Shown: positions 1 to 9,180 of the stretch, in pieces
Layout: the number at the start of each line of letters is the position of its first letter
Position numbering within the stretch: position 1 is the first letter of the stretch
Assembly (NCBI GenBank): GCA_040793985.1
Contig: JBFNJI010000007.1
Span: forward strand, 159,906-223,905
Source: Thiodiazotropha sp040793985
GTDB lineage: Bacteria > Pseudomonadota > Gammaproteobacteria > Chromatiales > Chromatiaceae
Direction of reading: 5' to 3'
Length of the DNA stretch: 64,000 bases
Position numbers and translations under genes: made by a program
Notes under the pieces: model-generated
Seen by the model: only the letters and a program-made list of their open reading frames with translations
What the model was told of the DNA's origin: nothing
Database searches by the model: none

Positions 1-598
1 AGCGAACATCCGCCACGTAGCTGCCGCGGCGAAACACAAACTCTTTTCTGATCTCGATACCATCGCCACTCGACCAGGTCAGCGGGATGGTCAACTCGTC
101 GCTGCCATCGGCCAGTTTGTAACTCGTCTGTTCTGCGTCGTAGATCGCTTCATGGCTGGGAGCCTTTCCCTGTTCCGTTCCGATCAGGCCCGATTGGGCA
201 ATATAGATATCGGGTTCCATGGGACTCAGCAGTTCGACCTTCACATCCGGATGATCCAGGGACACTGGATAGTCGAGAAGCAGGGCCTTTTGCACCGTGC
301 CACCCTGTGTCGATATCTCCAGGTCCAGCAGGTCCGTTTTGACTTGTATGACAACAGCTCGGGCTGCCTTGCCGGTGGCTGCGGAATCATCTGAGCCCGC
401 GGCCGCTGGCAGCTCCGCTTTAACCTCCACCGTTGGTACGGCTGCCGAGTCTTCCTTGGCCCCGGTGCCGGGAGCTGGAGCGCTCGACGTTTGCGGCTTG
501 GTCTGACTCTGCGGACCATAGTCCTGCTGCCAGGCCTGGTAGAGCAACAGCCCAACAAAGGCAAGAACAAAAAATAGGATCAGTCGTAGATTATCCAT
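1..598 (-). CDS. yidC: membrane protein insertase YidC, N-terminal part (gene runs off the window)
   Basis: YidC inserts and folds inner-membrane proteins, alone or with SecYEG. Reading leftward from an ATG at 596-598, the translation begins MDNLRLILFFVLAFVGLLLY, an N-terminal membrane segment typical of Gram-negative YidC. A low-complexity Pro/Ala/Thr-rich linker follows, then the start of the periplasmic beta-rich domain. No stop occurs before base 1, so the catalytic transmembrane core lies outside the window. The start overlaps the end of yidD by 8 bp, giving the conserved rpmH-rnpA-yidD-yidC order, probably one transcript. Identification rests on the N-terminus plus context and is strong. 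Confidence 0.93.
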   Translation of the reverse strand, partial: MDNLRLILFFVLAFVGLLLYQAWQQDYGPQSQTKPQTSSAPAPGTGAKEDSAAVPTVEVKAELPAAAGSDDSAATGKAARAVVIQVKTDLLDLEISTQGGTVQKALLLDYPVSLDHPDVKVELLSPMEPDIYIAQSGLIGTEQGKAPSHEAIYDAEQTSYKLADGSDELTIPLTWSSGDGIEIRKEFVFRRGSYVADVR

Positions 599-827
599 GT
601 AACTGCTTTTTTCCGGGTTCAGGGACCGGGTCCACTCCGCCTTCGTGCCAGGGGTGGCAGCGGGAGACACGCTTGATAGAGAGCCACAGGCCAGCCATCA
701 CACCATGCTTTTCCAAGGCCTCCAATGCGTATGCAGAGCAGCTTGGATAGAACCGGCAATGTTGGCCGATGAACGGACTCAGGATAGTTTGGTAGAGCCT
801 GACCAGGAAGATCACGATGCGGCGCAT
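591..827 (-). CDS. yidD: membrane protein insertion efficiency factor YidD
   Basis: This small 78-residue protein of the YidD family assists YidC-dependent insertion at the inner membrane. The ATG at 825-827 is preferred because it gives MRRIVIFLVRLYQTILSP, the usual family start; a longer reading from 872 adds 15 residues that lie inside rnpA. The signature CRFYPSCSAYALEAL, rich in Cys and aromatic residues, is present, followed by RCHPWHEGGVDPVP. The start lies 16 bp inside the 3' end of rnpA and the end overlaps yidC by 8 bp, so translation is probably coupled through the operon. Confidence 0.95.
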   Translation of the reverse strand: MRRIVIFLVRLYQTILSPFIGQHCRFYPSCSAYALEALEKHGVMAGLWLSIKRVSRCHPWHEGGVDPVPEPGKKQLHG

Positions 828-1177
828 AGTTCCACCATCTTTCGCCAATGTTGCCCAAGGGATTTCAAACACTGCCTATTCTCGGCATTTACGGCGCCAT
901 GTCTAGAGACAACCACAAGATCGAGTCCCTCGAGAAGTCCTTGATTGACTCTGAAACTCTCCCGAATCAAACGCTTGATCCGGTTTCTGTCCACCGCGGC
1001 ACGACAACTCTTTTTAGAGACAGCCAGACCAACTCGCCCATAGCCAAGCTGATTCGGTTTCCCAAGTACCAGAAACAACCTGTCAGAAGAGCGCTCCCCA
1101 CCATTAAAAACCCGACGATAGTCGTCGGGCTTGAGCAGTCTGCAACGACGGGGAAAAGTCCCTTCGGATGTTGCCAA
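812..1177 (-). CDS. rnpA: ribonuclease P protein component
   Basis: RnpA is the protein subunit of RNase P, which with the M1 RNA matures tRNA 5' ends. The 121-residue basic protein contains the family RNR motif in context (AVDRNRIKRLIRESFR, residues about 63-78) and a VGLAVSKK strand just before it. Length matches the family (about 115-125). It starts 15 bp after the rpmH stop, and yidD overlaps its end, as is general in bacteria. The M1 RNA gene was not found in this window. Confidence 0.97.
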   Translation of the reverse strand: MATSEGTFPRRCRLLKPDDYRRVFNGGERSSDRLFLVLGKPNQLGYGRVGLAVSKKSCRAAVDRNRIKRLIRESFRVNQGLLEGLDLVVVSRHGAVNAENRQCLKSLGQHWRKMVELCAAS

Positions 1178-1192
1178 GGAGCGTATATATAA

Positions 1193-1327
1193 TCAGAGTG
1201 CCAGGCGTGCACGACCCTTGGCGCGACGTGCCTTCAGCACTTTGCGGCCGTTACGAGTTGCCATCCGTGCGCGAAAACCGTGGGTACGCGCTCTCTTTAA
1301 ATTACTGGGTTGAAAGGTTCTTTTCAT
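1193..1327 (-). CDS. rpmH: 50S ribosomal protein L34
   Basis: L34 is a small basic protein of the large ribosomal subunit. The 44-codon gene reads MKRTFQPSNLKRARTHGFRA at its start and ends GRARLAL, almost the universal bacterial L34 sequence. The gene is too short for many gene callers. It is the first gene of the leftward cluster and lies back to back with dnaA across a 268-bp gap. Confidence 0.98.
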   Translation of the reverse strand: MKRTFQPSNLKRARTHGFRARMATRNGRKVLKARRAKGRARLAL

Positions 1328-1391
1328 AACTCTCTACCGGTAGATCCGCCAATAAATCGAAAATTAATTTATGGTCGAAAAAAAGACGCGT

Positions 1392-1421
1392 AGCCTAGTC
1401 CTAAACACCCTCTCCTGTCAA
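1392..1421 (-). promoter_or_regulatory. candidate sigma-70 promoter for rpmH-rnpA-yidD-yidC
   Basis: On the minus strand a perfect TTGACA (forward 1416-1421) is followed after 18 bp by TAGGCT (forward 1392-1397), a poor -10 hexamer with 3 of 6 consensus bases. It lies about 65 bp upstream of the rpmH ATG. The -35 is strong and the position sensible; the weak -10 limits confidence. Confidence 0.45.
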
Positions 1422-1595
1422 TAGAGAATCGCAGGAAAAAAAGTTGATCTCTATTCCCAATCGCCTATAGATAACTGCTCCGACCGGAGGTAGACTTGAC
1501 AGTTCCAAACGGGATGGCCAGAGGGCGCCTCAAAGCCGGTCGGCTGGTAATCAAACTCTAATTTGCAACTCATCCAACGCCGCTGGAGAGAGAAC

Positions 1596-2930
1596 TTGAA
1601 CCTTTGGCAACGATGTACCGAACATCTTGAACAGGTGCTATCACCGCAACAGTTCAATACCTGGATTCGCCCGCTACACATCGTTGAAGATCAAGACAAC
1701 CTGAAACTCCTGGCACCGAATCGGTTCGTACTGGATTGGGTACGTAACCACTACCTGGATACGATTCAGGACCATCTGAGCAACCTCTGCGACGGCAACC
1801 CGCCCACAGTCAAGGTAGAGATAGGCACCAAAAAGCGGCCACAACAAAACCCGCAAGAGAAGAGCCTGGCCAACAAGGCGCCAATAAATGACGACAAACC
1901 GTCAACCGTAGAGAGCAATCTCAATCCCAGTTTCATCTTTGATACCTTTGTCGAGGGCAAATCGAACCAAATCGCACGGGCAGCATCGATACAGATCGGT
2001 GAGAATCCCGGAAAGGCCTACAATCCACTCTTCATCTACGGCGGTGTCGGATTGGGAAAGACCCATCTCATGCATGCCGTGGGCAACATGATGTTGAAGA
2101 CGAATCCCCATGCCCGTGTGGTCTATCTTCATTCCGAACGATTTGTCGCCGAGATGGTAAAGGCGCTGCAGCACAACACCATTGAGCAGTTCAAAAAGCG
2201 TTATCGATCGGTGAATGCCCTGCTCATCGACGATATCCAGTTTTTCGCAGGCAAGGAACGCTCCCAGGAAGAGTTCTTTCACACCTTCAACGCACTGTTT
2301 GAATCTCAGCAGCAGATCATCCTCTCCAGCGATCGTTTTCCCAAGGAGGTGAGCGGACTGGAAGAGCGCCTCAAATCACGCTTCGGCTGGGGATTGACCG
2401 TCGCCATCGAACCTCCCGATCTGGAGACACGGGTCGCAATTCTGCAGAGCAAGGCACTCCAACTCAATGTGGAACTGCCCAACGAAGTCGCCTTTTTCAT
2501 GGGCAAACGGATACGCTCGAATATCCGTGAACTCGAGGGTGCATTGCGCCGGGTCATCGCCAATGCAACCTTCACCGGCCGCGAGATCAATCTCGATTTT
2601 GCCAAGAACGCATTGCGTGACATGCTTGCCGCCCATGACAAACAGATCACGATCGAAAATATACAGAAGACTGTTGCCGAGTATTTTCAAATACGCACAT
2701 CCGATCTCACCTCGTCGAAACGCAGCCGTTCCATTGCCAGACCGAGACAGATCGCGATGACCCTGGCCAAAGAGCTGACCAATCACAGTCTTCCTGAGAT
2801 AGGCAATGCTTTCGGCGGTAGGGACCATACCACCGTGATACATGCCAATCGCAAGGTAAAGGAGCTTCGAGAAAGCGATCCCCGTATCTCCGAGGACTAT
2901 TCCAATCTGTTGAGAACCCTCAGCAGTTAA
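1596..2930 (+). CDS. dnaA: chromosomal replication initiator protein DnaA
   Basis: DnaA binds oriC, melts the duplex and loads DnaB. A TTG start at 1596 is chosen: GGAG/GAGAG lies at 1585-1590 with 5 bp spacing, and the product begins MNLWQRCTEHLEQVL, the normal gammaproteobacterial start. A TTG at 1563 would add 11 atypical residues. The product is 444 residues. Domain I is followed by a linker, then the AAA+ core with Walker A GGVGLGKTHL and Walker B LLIDDIQFF, and the C-terminal DNA-binding helix-turn-helix with signature GRDHTTVIHA. It heads dnaA-dnaN-recF-gyrB. Confidence 0.97.
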   Translation: MNLWQRCTEHLEQVLSPQQFNTWIRPLHIVEDQDNLKLLAPNRFVLDWVRNHYLDTIQDHLSNLCDGNPPTVKVEIGTKKRPQQNPQEKSLANKAPINDDKPSTVESNLNPSFIFDTFVEGKSNQIARAASIQIGENPGKAYNPLFIYGGVGLGKTHLMHAVGNMMLKTNPHARVVYLHSERFVAEMVKALQHNTIEQFKKRYRSVNALLIDDIQFFAGKERSQEEFFHTFNALFESQQQIILSSDRFPKEVSGLEERLKSRFGWGLTVAIEPPDLETRVAILQSKALQLNVELPNEVAFFMGKRIRSNIRELEGALRRVIANATFTGREINLDFAKNALRDMLAAHDKQITIENIQKTVAEYFQIRTSDLTSSKRSRSIARPRQIAMTLAKELTNHSLPEIGNAFGGRDHTTVIHANRKVKELRESDPRISEDYSNLLRTLSS

Positions 2931-3157
2931 TGTGGATAAATTGTTGGGAAAATCGGGTAATATTGAATTGCCGGGCTATCCACAATTCATCAACAGTAAA
3001 CAGGCAGGATTTAGCAGGCAGTGATAACAAGAGAATACTGAAAAAAATCTTTATAAAACAAAAAGATATAAAGATTCGCCAAAGTTACGTACAGGCTTAA
3101 TAACAATAACAGAGTTACTTTCTTCAAAAGAAATAATTAAAGGCTGAGTGGATAAAG
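2931..3157 (+). other. candidate chromosomal origin (oriC): DnaA boxes and AT-rich tract
   Basis: The 227-bp dnaA-dnaN gap starts with a perfect DnaA box on the minus strand (TGTGGATAA, 2931-2939). A one-mismatch box CTATCCACA lies on the plus strand at 2976-2984. A second one-mismatch box, minus strand, lies at 3147-3155 (AGTGGATAA), just before the dnaN ATG. Between them, about 3025-3140 is strikingly A/T-rich and could serve as the unwinding element. The rpmH-dnaA gap shows no convincing box. Location, boxes and AT content together support an origin, but no skew calculation was possible. The boxes could also serve DnaA control of dnaN. Confidence 0.6.
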
Positions 3158-4258
3158 ATGAAGATAATTACAGACAGGGAAAACCTGCTCCAACCCCTAC
3201 AGAAGATTTCCGGCGTGGTGGAAAGGCGCCAAACCCTACCTATTCTCGCAAATATTCTGGTCAATGCCGGCAACGGAATCATTCAACTCACGGCAACCGA
3301 TCTTGAAGTCGAGTTAAAAACGGAAGCCAAAGCGGAATGCGAAGGCGAAGCGGATTTCACCATTCCCGCAAGAAAACTCCTCGATATCTGCAAGGCCTTG
3401 CCTGAATCAGCACAGATTACACTCGATGTAAGTGAAGACAAGGTCAGACTGCAATCAGGAAGAAGTCGCTTCACCCTCAGCCTGCTTCCTGCAAGGGACT
3501 ATCCGGTAATCGAACCGACCCCGAGCAACAGTGTAATGACCATCAAGGAATCGACAATAAACAGACTCATCGAAAAGACACAGTTCGCCATGGCGCAACA
3601 GGATGTCAGGTACTACCTCAACGGTATGTTAATTGAGATCAATAAAGGCGATCTCAGGACGGTTGCCACCGATGGACATAGGCTGGCCATGAGTCAAACT
3701 GAAAAGTCGGTACCGGAGGATATCAATCAACAGCTGATCCTGCCGAGGAAGGCGGTAATAGAACTGGGCCGTTTGCTCTCCGATAAGGACAAAGAGATCA
3801 AAATCGAGATGAGCAATAACTACATCCGGATTTTGCTGGAGAATGCTGTTTTCACCTCGAAGCTCATAGATGGCAGATTCCCTGAATACCAACGGGTAAT
3901 GCCCACGGGCTCTGACAAGGAGGTGGAAGCTGACAAGGCAAGCCTGCGGCAATCCTTGACCAGGGCATCCATACTCTCAAATGAAAAATATCGCGGAATA
4001 CGCTTCGACTTGAAGGAAAACCTGCTTCAGTTGCAAGCGCACAATCCGGAACAGGAGGAGTCAGAGGAGGAACTTGAGGTCAAATACAGTGGAGATGAAT
4101 TGAAAATTGGCTTCAATGTGGGATATCTGCTGGATGCAATAAACGCAATCGGTGAAGAGTCGATAATTATCGAGCTGAAAGATACGAATAGCAGCGCACT
4201 CATCTACGGCAAAGACAACAGCGAAAGCAGATATGTTGTTATGCCGATGAGGATATAG
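3158..4258 (+). CDS. dnaN: DNA polymerase III beta subunit (sliding clamp)
   Basis: DnaN forms the ring-shaped dimer that tethers polymerase III to DNA and recruits repair partners. The 366-residue product matches the family length exactly and shows the three-fold clamp domain arrangement, with family motifs such as QDVRYYLNGML and ATDGHRLA in the middle and the C-terminal end YVVMPMRI. The ATG at 3158 has only a weak ribosome binding site and sits immediately after a DnaA-box-like sequence. recF follows after 32 bp. Confidence 0.98.
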   Translation: MKIITDRENLLQPLQKISGVVERRQTLPILANILVNAGNGIIQLTATDLEVELKTEAKAECEGEADFTIPARKLLDICKALPESAQITLDVSEDKVRLQSGRSRFTLSLLPARDYPVIEPTPSNSVMTIKESTINRLIEKTQFAMAQQDVRYYLNGMLIEINKGDLRTVATDGHRLAMSQTEKSVPEDINQQLILPRKAVIELGRLLSDKDKEIKIEMSNNYIRILLENAVFTSKLIDGRFPEYQRVMPTGSDKEVEADKASLRQSLTRASILSNEKYRGIRFDLKENLLQLQAHNPEQEESEEELEVKYSGDELKIGFNVGYLLDAINAIGEESIIIELKDTNSSALIYGKDNSESRYVVMPMRI

Positions 4259-4290
4259 ATAAACATTGAAGTGCTTCGTCCAAGAACACC

Positions 4291-5373
4291 TTGCATATAG
4301 ACTATTTATCAATTGAGAATCTGAGAAATATCAGATCTGCGGAACTCTCGCCAAGTAGATGTCTTAATATCCTTGTAGGTAAAAACGGTGCGGGCAAGAC
4401 CACGCTGCTCGAGTCGATCTATCTTCTCGCACGCGCCCGTTCATTCAGACAGCAGACAAGGGCACGCCTGGTCAATCAAGATGCGCAAAGGCTCAATCTA
4501 TTTGCAAGGATTGAAACATCAGACAAGACGAGACATCAGATTGGCCTACAACAAAGCGCCAATCGGATAGAGATACGCAAAGATGGCGAGAATCTGAGGA
4601 AGCGCTCAATCCTCGCAAAGACACTACCCCTCACAATCATCACACCCAATATCCAAAGGGTCCTAGAAGAAGATCCAGAAAATCGCAGGAGACTGTTGAA
4701 CTGGGGAATGTTCCACGTGGAACATGAATATGGGGATCTTGCGAATAGATATAGAAAGACACTGCTACAGAGAAACAAGGCGCTGAGAGGATCAACTGAA
4801 CAGCTGAAGGTTTGGGATAGGCAAATAGCCGAATTGGGGACTGAAATTCATCAGCGAATGATCGGCTATACAAAGTTATGGAATGACACAATCTGCGAAA
4901 TATCTGAAACCCTGCAATTGGACAAACCCATAAAATTGGAGCTGAAAACTGGCTGGAGGGATGAGTTGACTCTTTATGAGGCGATGGAGAAGAACCTGGA
5001 GCGGGACAAGGAACGGGGCTTCACCAGTTGCGGGCCCCACCGTTCGGATATAAAAATCATGCACAATGGGATTCCAGCAAAAAACAACTTCTCAAGGGGA
5101 GAGGCAAAAATAGCCGCGGTAGTGATGATTTTGTCGCAAACGCTGATGACAAAGATGAACAGTGGAGAGAGCCCGGTTATGCTCGTTGACGATCTTCATT
5201 CAGAACTCGATGCTGAAAGTTATGAAATGGTGCTAACACTCATAGCCAATCAAAAGCTTCAAAGTTTTGTCACAACGCTGAGTTTGGATTCATCTTTAGA
5301 AATCAGTGGAGCTGAAGAATCGATTGTGTTCCACGTGGAACATGGTTGTGTGAAGGGAACCAATCTCTGTTAA
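4291..5373 (+). CDS. recF: DNA replication and repair protein RecF
   Basis: RecF is an SMC-like ATPase that, with RecO and RecR, loads RecA at single-strand gaps. The product starts at a TTG codon (MHIDYLSIENLRNIRSAEL) and has Walker A GKNGAGKTTLLE near residue 30. The ABC signature region is FSRGEAK and Walker B is VMLVDDLHSELD. The 360 residues match the family. It follows dnaN by 32 bp and is probably co-transcribed. Codon use is visibly more A/T-rich than in its neighbours. Confidence 0.96.
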   Translation: MHIDYLSIENLRNIRSAELSPSRCLNILVGKNGAGKTTLLESIYLLARARSFRQQTRARLVNQDAQRLNLFARIETSDKTRHQIGLQQSANRIEIRKDGENLRKRSILAKTLPLTIITPNIQRVLEEDPENRRRLLNWGMFHVEHEYGDLANRYRKTLLQRNKALRGSTEQLKVWDRQIAELGTEIHQRMIGYTKLWNDTICEISETLQLDKPIKLELKTGWRDELTLYEAMEKNLERDKERGFTSCGPHRSDIKIMHNGIPAKNNFSRGEAKIAAVVMILSQTLMTKMNSGESPVMLVDDLHSELDAESYEMVLTLIANQKLQSFVTTLSLDSSLEISGAEESIVFHVEHGCVKGTNLC

Positions 5374-5461
5374 CAAATGGTTCGAAAGGAATTTGAAAGT
5401 ATAGGTATAATAGGGTGTTCAGCGCTGTTTTCTGTATCAAAATATAGGTAATGGATCTCTC

Positions 5462-7867
5462 ATGAGTTACGATTCCTCGAATATTAAAGTCTTGAAAGGT
5501 TTGGATGCCGTTCGCAAGCGTCCCGGTATGTATATCGGGGACACCGATGACGGCACGGGCCTTCACCACATGGTCTTCGAAGTGGTCGATAACTCCATAG
5601 ACGAGGCCCTGGCGGGCTTCTGTAATGAAATCAAGGTTACGATTCACTCCGATCAAAGTGTGACCGTGAGTGACAACGGCCGCGGTATTCCTGTCGATGA
5701 GCACCCGGAAGAGAAGAAGTCTGCGGCTGAAGTGATTATGACCGTACTCCACGCCGGTGGTAAATTCGATGACAATTCATACAAGGTTTCTGGTGGTCTG
5801 CATGGGGTGGGGGTCTCAGTGGTCAACGCCTTGTCGGAAAAGCTTGAACTGAAGATACGTCGTCAGGGAAAGATCTGGAAACAGTTCTACGAGCATGGCG
5901 TACCGCAATCGGATCTGGAGGCTGTGGGCGATACGGAGAAGACCGGTACCAGTGTCACCTTCATGCCGAGTAGCGATACCTTCAACAATATCGAGTTTCA
6001 CTACGATATCCTGGCAAAGCGTCTGAGAGAGCTCTCATTTCTCAATTCCGGGATAAAGGTCATCCTCAAGGAGGAGGCGACGGGCAGGGAAGATATATTT
6101 GAATATGTGGGCGGTATTCTCGCATTTGTAGAACACCTGAATCGAAACAAGTCACCCCTCCATGAGAAGGTTTTCAGCTTTTGCGATGAACGCAATGATG
6201 TGTCGGTTGAGATAGCGATGCAGTGGAATGAGTCCTACCAGGAGAACATCTACTGTTATACCAACAATATACCCCAGCGTGACGGTGGTACCCATCTGGC
6301 CGGATTTCGTGGGGCGCTTACACGAACCCTCAATCAGTATATCGAACAGACAGGTCTCTCCAAGAAACAGAAGGTGAATACATCTGGGGATGACGCCCGC
6401 GAAGGGTTGACCGCTGTGCTTTCGGTGAAGGTACCCGATCCCAAGTTCTCATCTCAGACAAAGGACAAGCTGGTCTCTTCCGAGGTCAAGGGAATCGTCG
6501 AAACCCTGCTTGCCGAAAACCTGAATGATTTTCTTTTGGAGAATCCTGCCGAAGCGAAGAATATAGCCGGTAAGATGCTGGAGGCTGCCCGTGCGAGAGA
6601 AGCCGCGAGAAAAGCACGAGAGATGACGAGGCGTAAAGGTGCCCTGGATATAGCGGGATTGCCCGGTAAGCTGGCTGACTGTCAGGAGAAGGATCCCGCA
6701 CTCTCCGAGCTCTATCTCGTGGAGGGTGATTCCGCCGGAGGTTCGGCCAAGCAGGGCAGGGACCGTCGGTATCAGGCGATCCTTCCTTTGAAGGGCAAGA
6801 TTCTGAATGTGGAAAAGGCCCGTTTCGACAAGATGCTCTCCTCGGCGGAGGTAGGGACACTGATCACAGCACTGGGGTGCGGAATCGGCAGAGAGGAGTT
6901 CAATCCCGACAAACTGCGCTATCATCGTATCATCATCATGACCGATGCCGATGTTGACGGTGCCCACATCCGAACCCTGCTGTTGACCTTCTTCTATCGC
7001 CAGATGCCGGAACTGATCGACAGGGGCCACATCTATATTGCCCAGCCGCCTTTGTACAAGGTGAAGAAAGGTAAGCAAGAGCAGTATCTGAAAGATGATC
7101 AGGATTTGAATAACTACTTCCTGCAGACAGCGTTGGACAATGCTTCGCTGGTGGTGACTCATGGTGCACCACCTCTGGCGGGTGAGAGTCTTGAAACGCT
7201 GTCAAGAGCCTTTCTAGCGGTTTTGGCCAGCATCCAACGACTCTCACTCCGGTATGATGGAGAACTCCTTGAAAAGCTGATCTACATGCCGAAACTGGAT
7301 GAAGCGATGATCGAGAAGGTTTCTGAAATATCTATTTGGATCAATGAGTTAGAGTCTAGATTGAACACTGATCTGGGTATTTCTGAGTCCTGTACCTTAC
7401 AAATTGTCGACGAATCGAGTGCCGATGAAGCGGGCATACTGCTGATCCGCAAGGTACACGGTATAGGTAACGAACACCTGATACCGTTCGATTTTTTCAG
7501 TAGCGTTGAGTATCGCAAGATCGTCGAATTGGGCAATCAGTTAAACGGTCTGCTGAGCGAGGATGCCCTCGTGAAACGGGGAGAGAAGGAGCAACCTGTT
7601 GCCAGCTTCAAGCAAGCGTTGGACTGGCTGATGGACGATGCGAAGCGGGGGCAGCATGTTCAACGCTACAAGGGACTCGGCGAGATGAATCCGGAGCAGC
7701 TGTGGGAAACCACCATGAACGCCGATAGCCGGCGTTTGCTGCAGGTGAGCATTGAGGATGCAGTTGCTGCCGATCAGATCTTTGCGACCCTGATGGGCGA
7801 TCAGGTCGAGCCACGCCGTGATTTCATCGAGACCCACGCCTTGACCGTGGAAAACCTTGATGTTTGA
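5462..7867 (+). CDS. gyrB: DNA gyrase subunit B
   Basis: GyrB is the ATPase subunit of the type II topoisomerase that introduces negative supercoils. The 801-residue product carries the GHKL ATP-binding domain at the N-terminus (KRPGMYIGDT, EVVDNSIDEAL, GGLHGVG). The transducer domain follows, then the TOPRIM domain (LVEGDSAGGSAKQGRDR and DADVDGAHIRTLLL) and the C-terminal tail QRYKGLGEMNPEQLWETT. The extra segment after TOPRIM is usual for gammaproteobacterial GyrB. A TATAAT at 5406-5411 in the 88-bp recF-gyrB gap may be a -10 element, but no good -35 accompanies it. The gene converges on plsC. Confidence 0.98.
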   Translation: MSYDSSNIKVLKGLDAVRKRPGMYIGDTDDGTGLHHMVFEVVDNSIDEALAGFCNEIKVTIHSDQSVTVSDNGRGIPVDEHPEEKKSAAEVIMTVLHAGGKFDDNSYKVSGGLHGVGVSVVNALSEKLELKIRRQGKIWKQFYEHGVPQSDLEAVGDTEKTGTSVTFMPSSDTFNNIEFHYDILAKRLRELSFLNSGIKVILKEEATGREDIFEYVGGILAFVEHLNRNKSPLHEKVFSFCDERNDVSVEIAMQWNESYQENIYCYTNNIPQRDGGTHLAGFRGALTRTLNQYIEQTGLSKKQKVNTSGDDAREGLTAVLSVKVPDPKFSSQTKDKLVSSEVKGIVETLLAENLNDFLLENPAEAKNIAGKMLEAARAREAARKAREMTRRKGALDIAGLPGKLADCQEKDPALSELYLVEGDSAGGSAKQGRDRRYQAILPLKGKILNVEKARFDKMLSSAEVGTLITALGCGIGREEFNPDKLRYHRIIIMTDADVDGAHIRTLLLTFFYRQMPELIDRGHIYIAQPPLYKVKKGKQEQYLKDDQDLNNYFLQTALDNASLVVTHGAPPLAGESLETLSRAFLAVLASIQRLSLRYDGELLEKLIYMPKLDEAMIEKVSEISIWINELESRLNTDLGISESCTLQIVDESSADEAGILLIRKVHGIGNEHLIPFDFFSSVEYRKIVELGNQLNGLLSEDALVKRGEKEQPVASFKQALDWLMDDAKRGQHVQRYKGLGEMNPEQLWETTMNADSRRLLQVSIEDAVAADQIFATLMGDQVEPRRDFIETHALTVENLDV

Positions 7868-7894
7868 TCAACGGTCATTTGCAGAGAGATTTCT

Positions 7895-8617
7895 TCAATC
7901 CCGATTCTGAGGCAGGCTCTCAACGGTTGACTCAATCCAGTTCTCAGCCGCTTTGTTAATCTCCGCCGCAGTGAGGCCTTTGGTATCGATAAGTGGTCCG
8001 ATACGGACATCGATGGTGCCTGGGTACTTTCTGAGGTCCCGCCGGCGCCAGAATACACCGGCGTTGTGGGCGACCGGTAACACGGGAAAACCCGATTTTT
8101 CCGCCAGCAGTGCGCCACCGATGCCATAACGCTTGCGCGTTCCCGGCGCAACCCTCGTACCTTCGGGAAATATAAAGACATTTTTTCCTGACTCGAGTCG
8201 CTCTATACCCTGTTCGATGATCTGATCGACCGCCTTGCGTCCCGATTTTCGATCGATTGCGATGGGTTTGAAATAGTGCATGACCCACCCCATGAACGGC
8301 ACATAGAGGAGTTCACGTTTCAGAACCCACGCCTTTGGTCCTGGTATCAGGCTGATAAGGGCAATGGTCTCCCAGGCGGATTGGTGCTTGGCGAAGATGA
8401 TGCAGCTCCCATCTGGGATGTTTTCAGCACCCTCGAGGCGATAACCCAGGTCGCAGAAAAATGCCAGCCCCCAGAGATTGAGTCTGCTCCAGCTGTGATC
8501 GAGCCAGTGGATGCCGTTCTTTGGTAGCGCCCAACCGATTAGGGTACCGACGGTTGCGATGAGAATCGTGCTTGTGAGCAACAGGGTGAAATAGATGAGT
8601 GAGCGTAAAAAGATCAT
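7895..8617 (-). CDS. plsC: 1-acyl-sn-glycerol-3-phosphate acyltransferase
   Basis: The enzyme transfers an acyl group to lysophosphatidic acid to make phosphatidic acid in phospholipid synthesis. It has an N-terminal hydrophobic segment (about residues 5-30), then the acyltransferase block I in the form AKHQSAWET, where the usual HX4D is HX4E as in many proteobacterial PlsC. FPEGTR of block III and a later PVAHNAG segment follow. Length is 240 residues. It overlaps gmhB by 4 bp (8614-8617), so it belongs to the leftward glyQ-glyS-gmhB-plsC operon. Confidence 0.93.
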   Translation of the reverse strand: MIFLRSLIYFTLLLTSTILIATVGTLIGWALPKNGIHWLDHSWSRLNLWGLAFFCDLGYRLEGAENIPDGSCIIFAKHQSAWETIALISLIPGPKAWVLKRELLYVPFMGWVMHYFKPIAIDRKSGRKAVDQIIEQGIERLESGKNVFIFPEGTRVAPGTRKRYGIGGALLAEKSGFPVLPVAHNAGVFWRRRDLRKYPGTIDVRIGPLIDTKGLTAAEINKAAENWIESTVESLPQNRD

Positions 8618-9168
8618 CTGTCTGTTCTGTCCTGGCGAATCAACTGTTCGGTGAAGCTGGAGAGGTTTTTGTAAACAGCGACTTGCGGATGTGCCTTTTT
8701 AAGCTGCACCTCCGCCCGCTCACCCTTGCCGGTGCGAACCAGGACAGGATTGGCCTCTACTTCGAGTGCGGCCTCTATATCCCTGACTGAATCACCAACA
8801 ACCGGCACCCCACGAAGGGATTGCTGGGTGCGTCTGGCGATCTCTTCGTAGAGACCCGGTTTTGGTTTGCGGCAGCCACAGGCATCATCAGGAGCGTGTG
8901 GGCAGAAGAGAATCGCATCGATACTGCCGCCCACTTCCTGCACTGCACCGGTCATTTTGCGATGGATCGCATTCAATGTCTCGATGTCGAACAGACCCCG
9001 GGCAAGACCTGATTGGTTGGTTGCGACGAATACCCGGTAACCCGCCCGGTTCAGTTTGGCAATTGCCTCCAGGCTCTCTGCGATGGGGATCCACTCCTCC
9101 GGACTCTTGATATAGGCATCGGAGTCCTGATTAATCACGCCATCTCTATCGAGAATGATGAGGTTCAT
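8614..9168 (-). CDS. gmhB: D-glycero-beta-D-manno-heptose 1,7-bisphosphate 7-phosphatase
   Basis: GmhB removes the 7-phosphate in ADP-heptose synthesis for the lipopolysaccharide inner core. The 184-residue HAD-family protein has the nucleophile motif LDRDGVIN (Asp7 nucleophile, Asp9 acid) and the second motif VATNQSGLARG. The zinc-binding Cys/His loop CPHAPDDACGCRKPKPG and the final acidic motif VGDSVRDIEAA complete the domain. It overlaps plsC by 4 bp, and the gene order beside glyS and plsC is widespread in gammaproteobacteria. Confidence 0.94.
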   Translation of the reverse strand: MNLIILDRDGVINQDSDAYIKSPEEWIPIAESLEAIAKLNRAGYRVFVATNQSGLARGLFDIETLNAIHRKMTGAVQEVGGSIDAILFCPHAPDDACGCRKPKPGLYEEIARRTQQSLRGVPVVGDSVRDIEAALEVEANPVLVRTGKGERAEVQLKKAHPQVAVYKNLSSFTEQLIRQDRTDR

Positions 9169-9180
9169 AAAAGTGAGTAC

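Noticed and set aside
1496..1501. TTGACA upstream of dnaA as a promoter -35
   Set aside because: No -10-like hexamer lies 16-19 bp downstream.
5406..5411. TATAAT upstream of gyrB as a full promoter
   Set aside because: No acceptable -35 at 16-18 bp. It is kept only as a possible -10 in the gyrB note.
6449..7162. 237-codon open frame antisense to gyrB
   Set aside because: It falls wholly inside the conserved gyrB TOPRIM region and its translation has no recognisable family.
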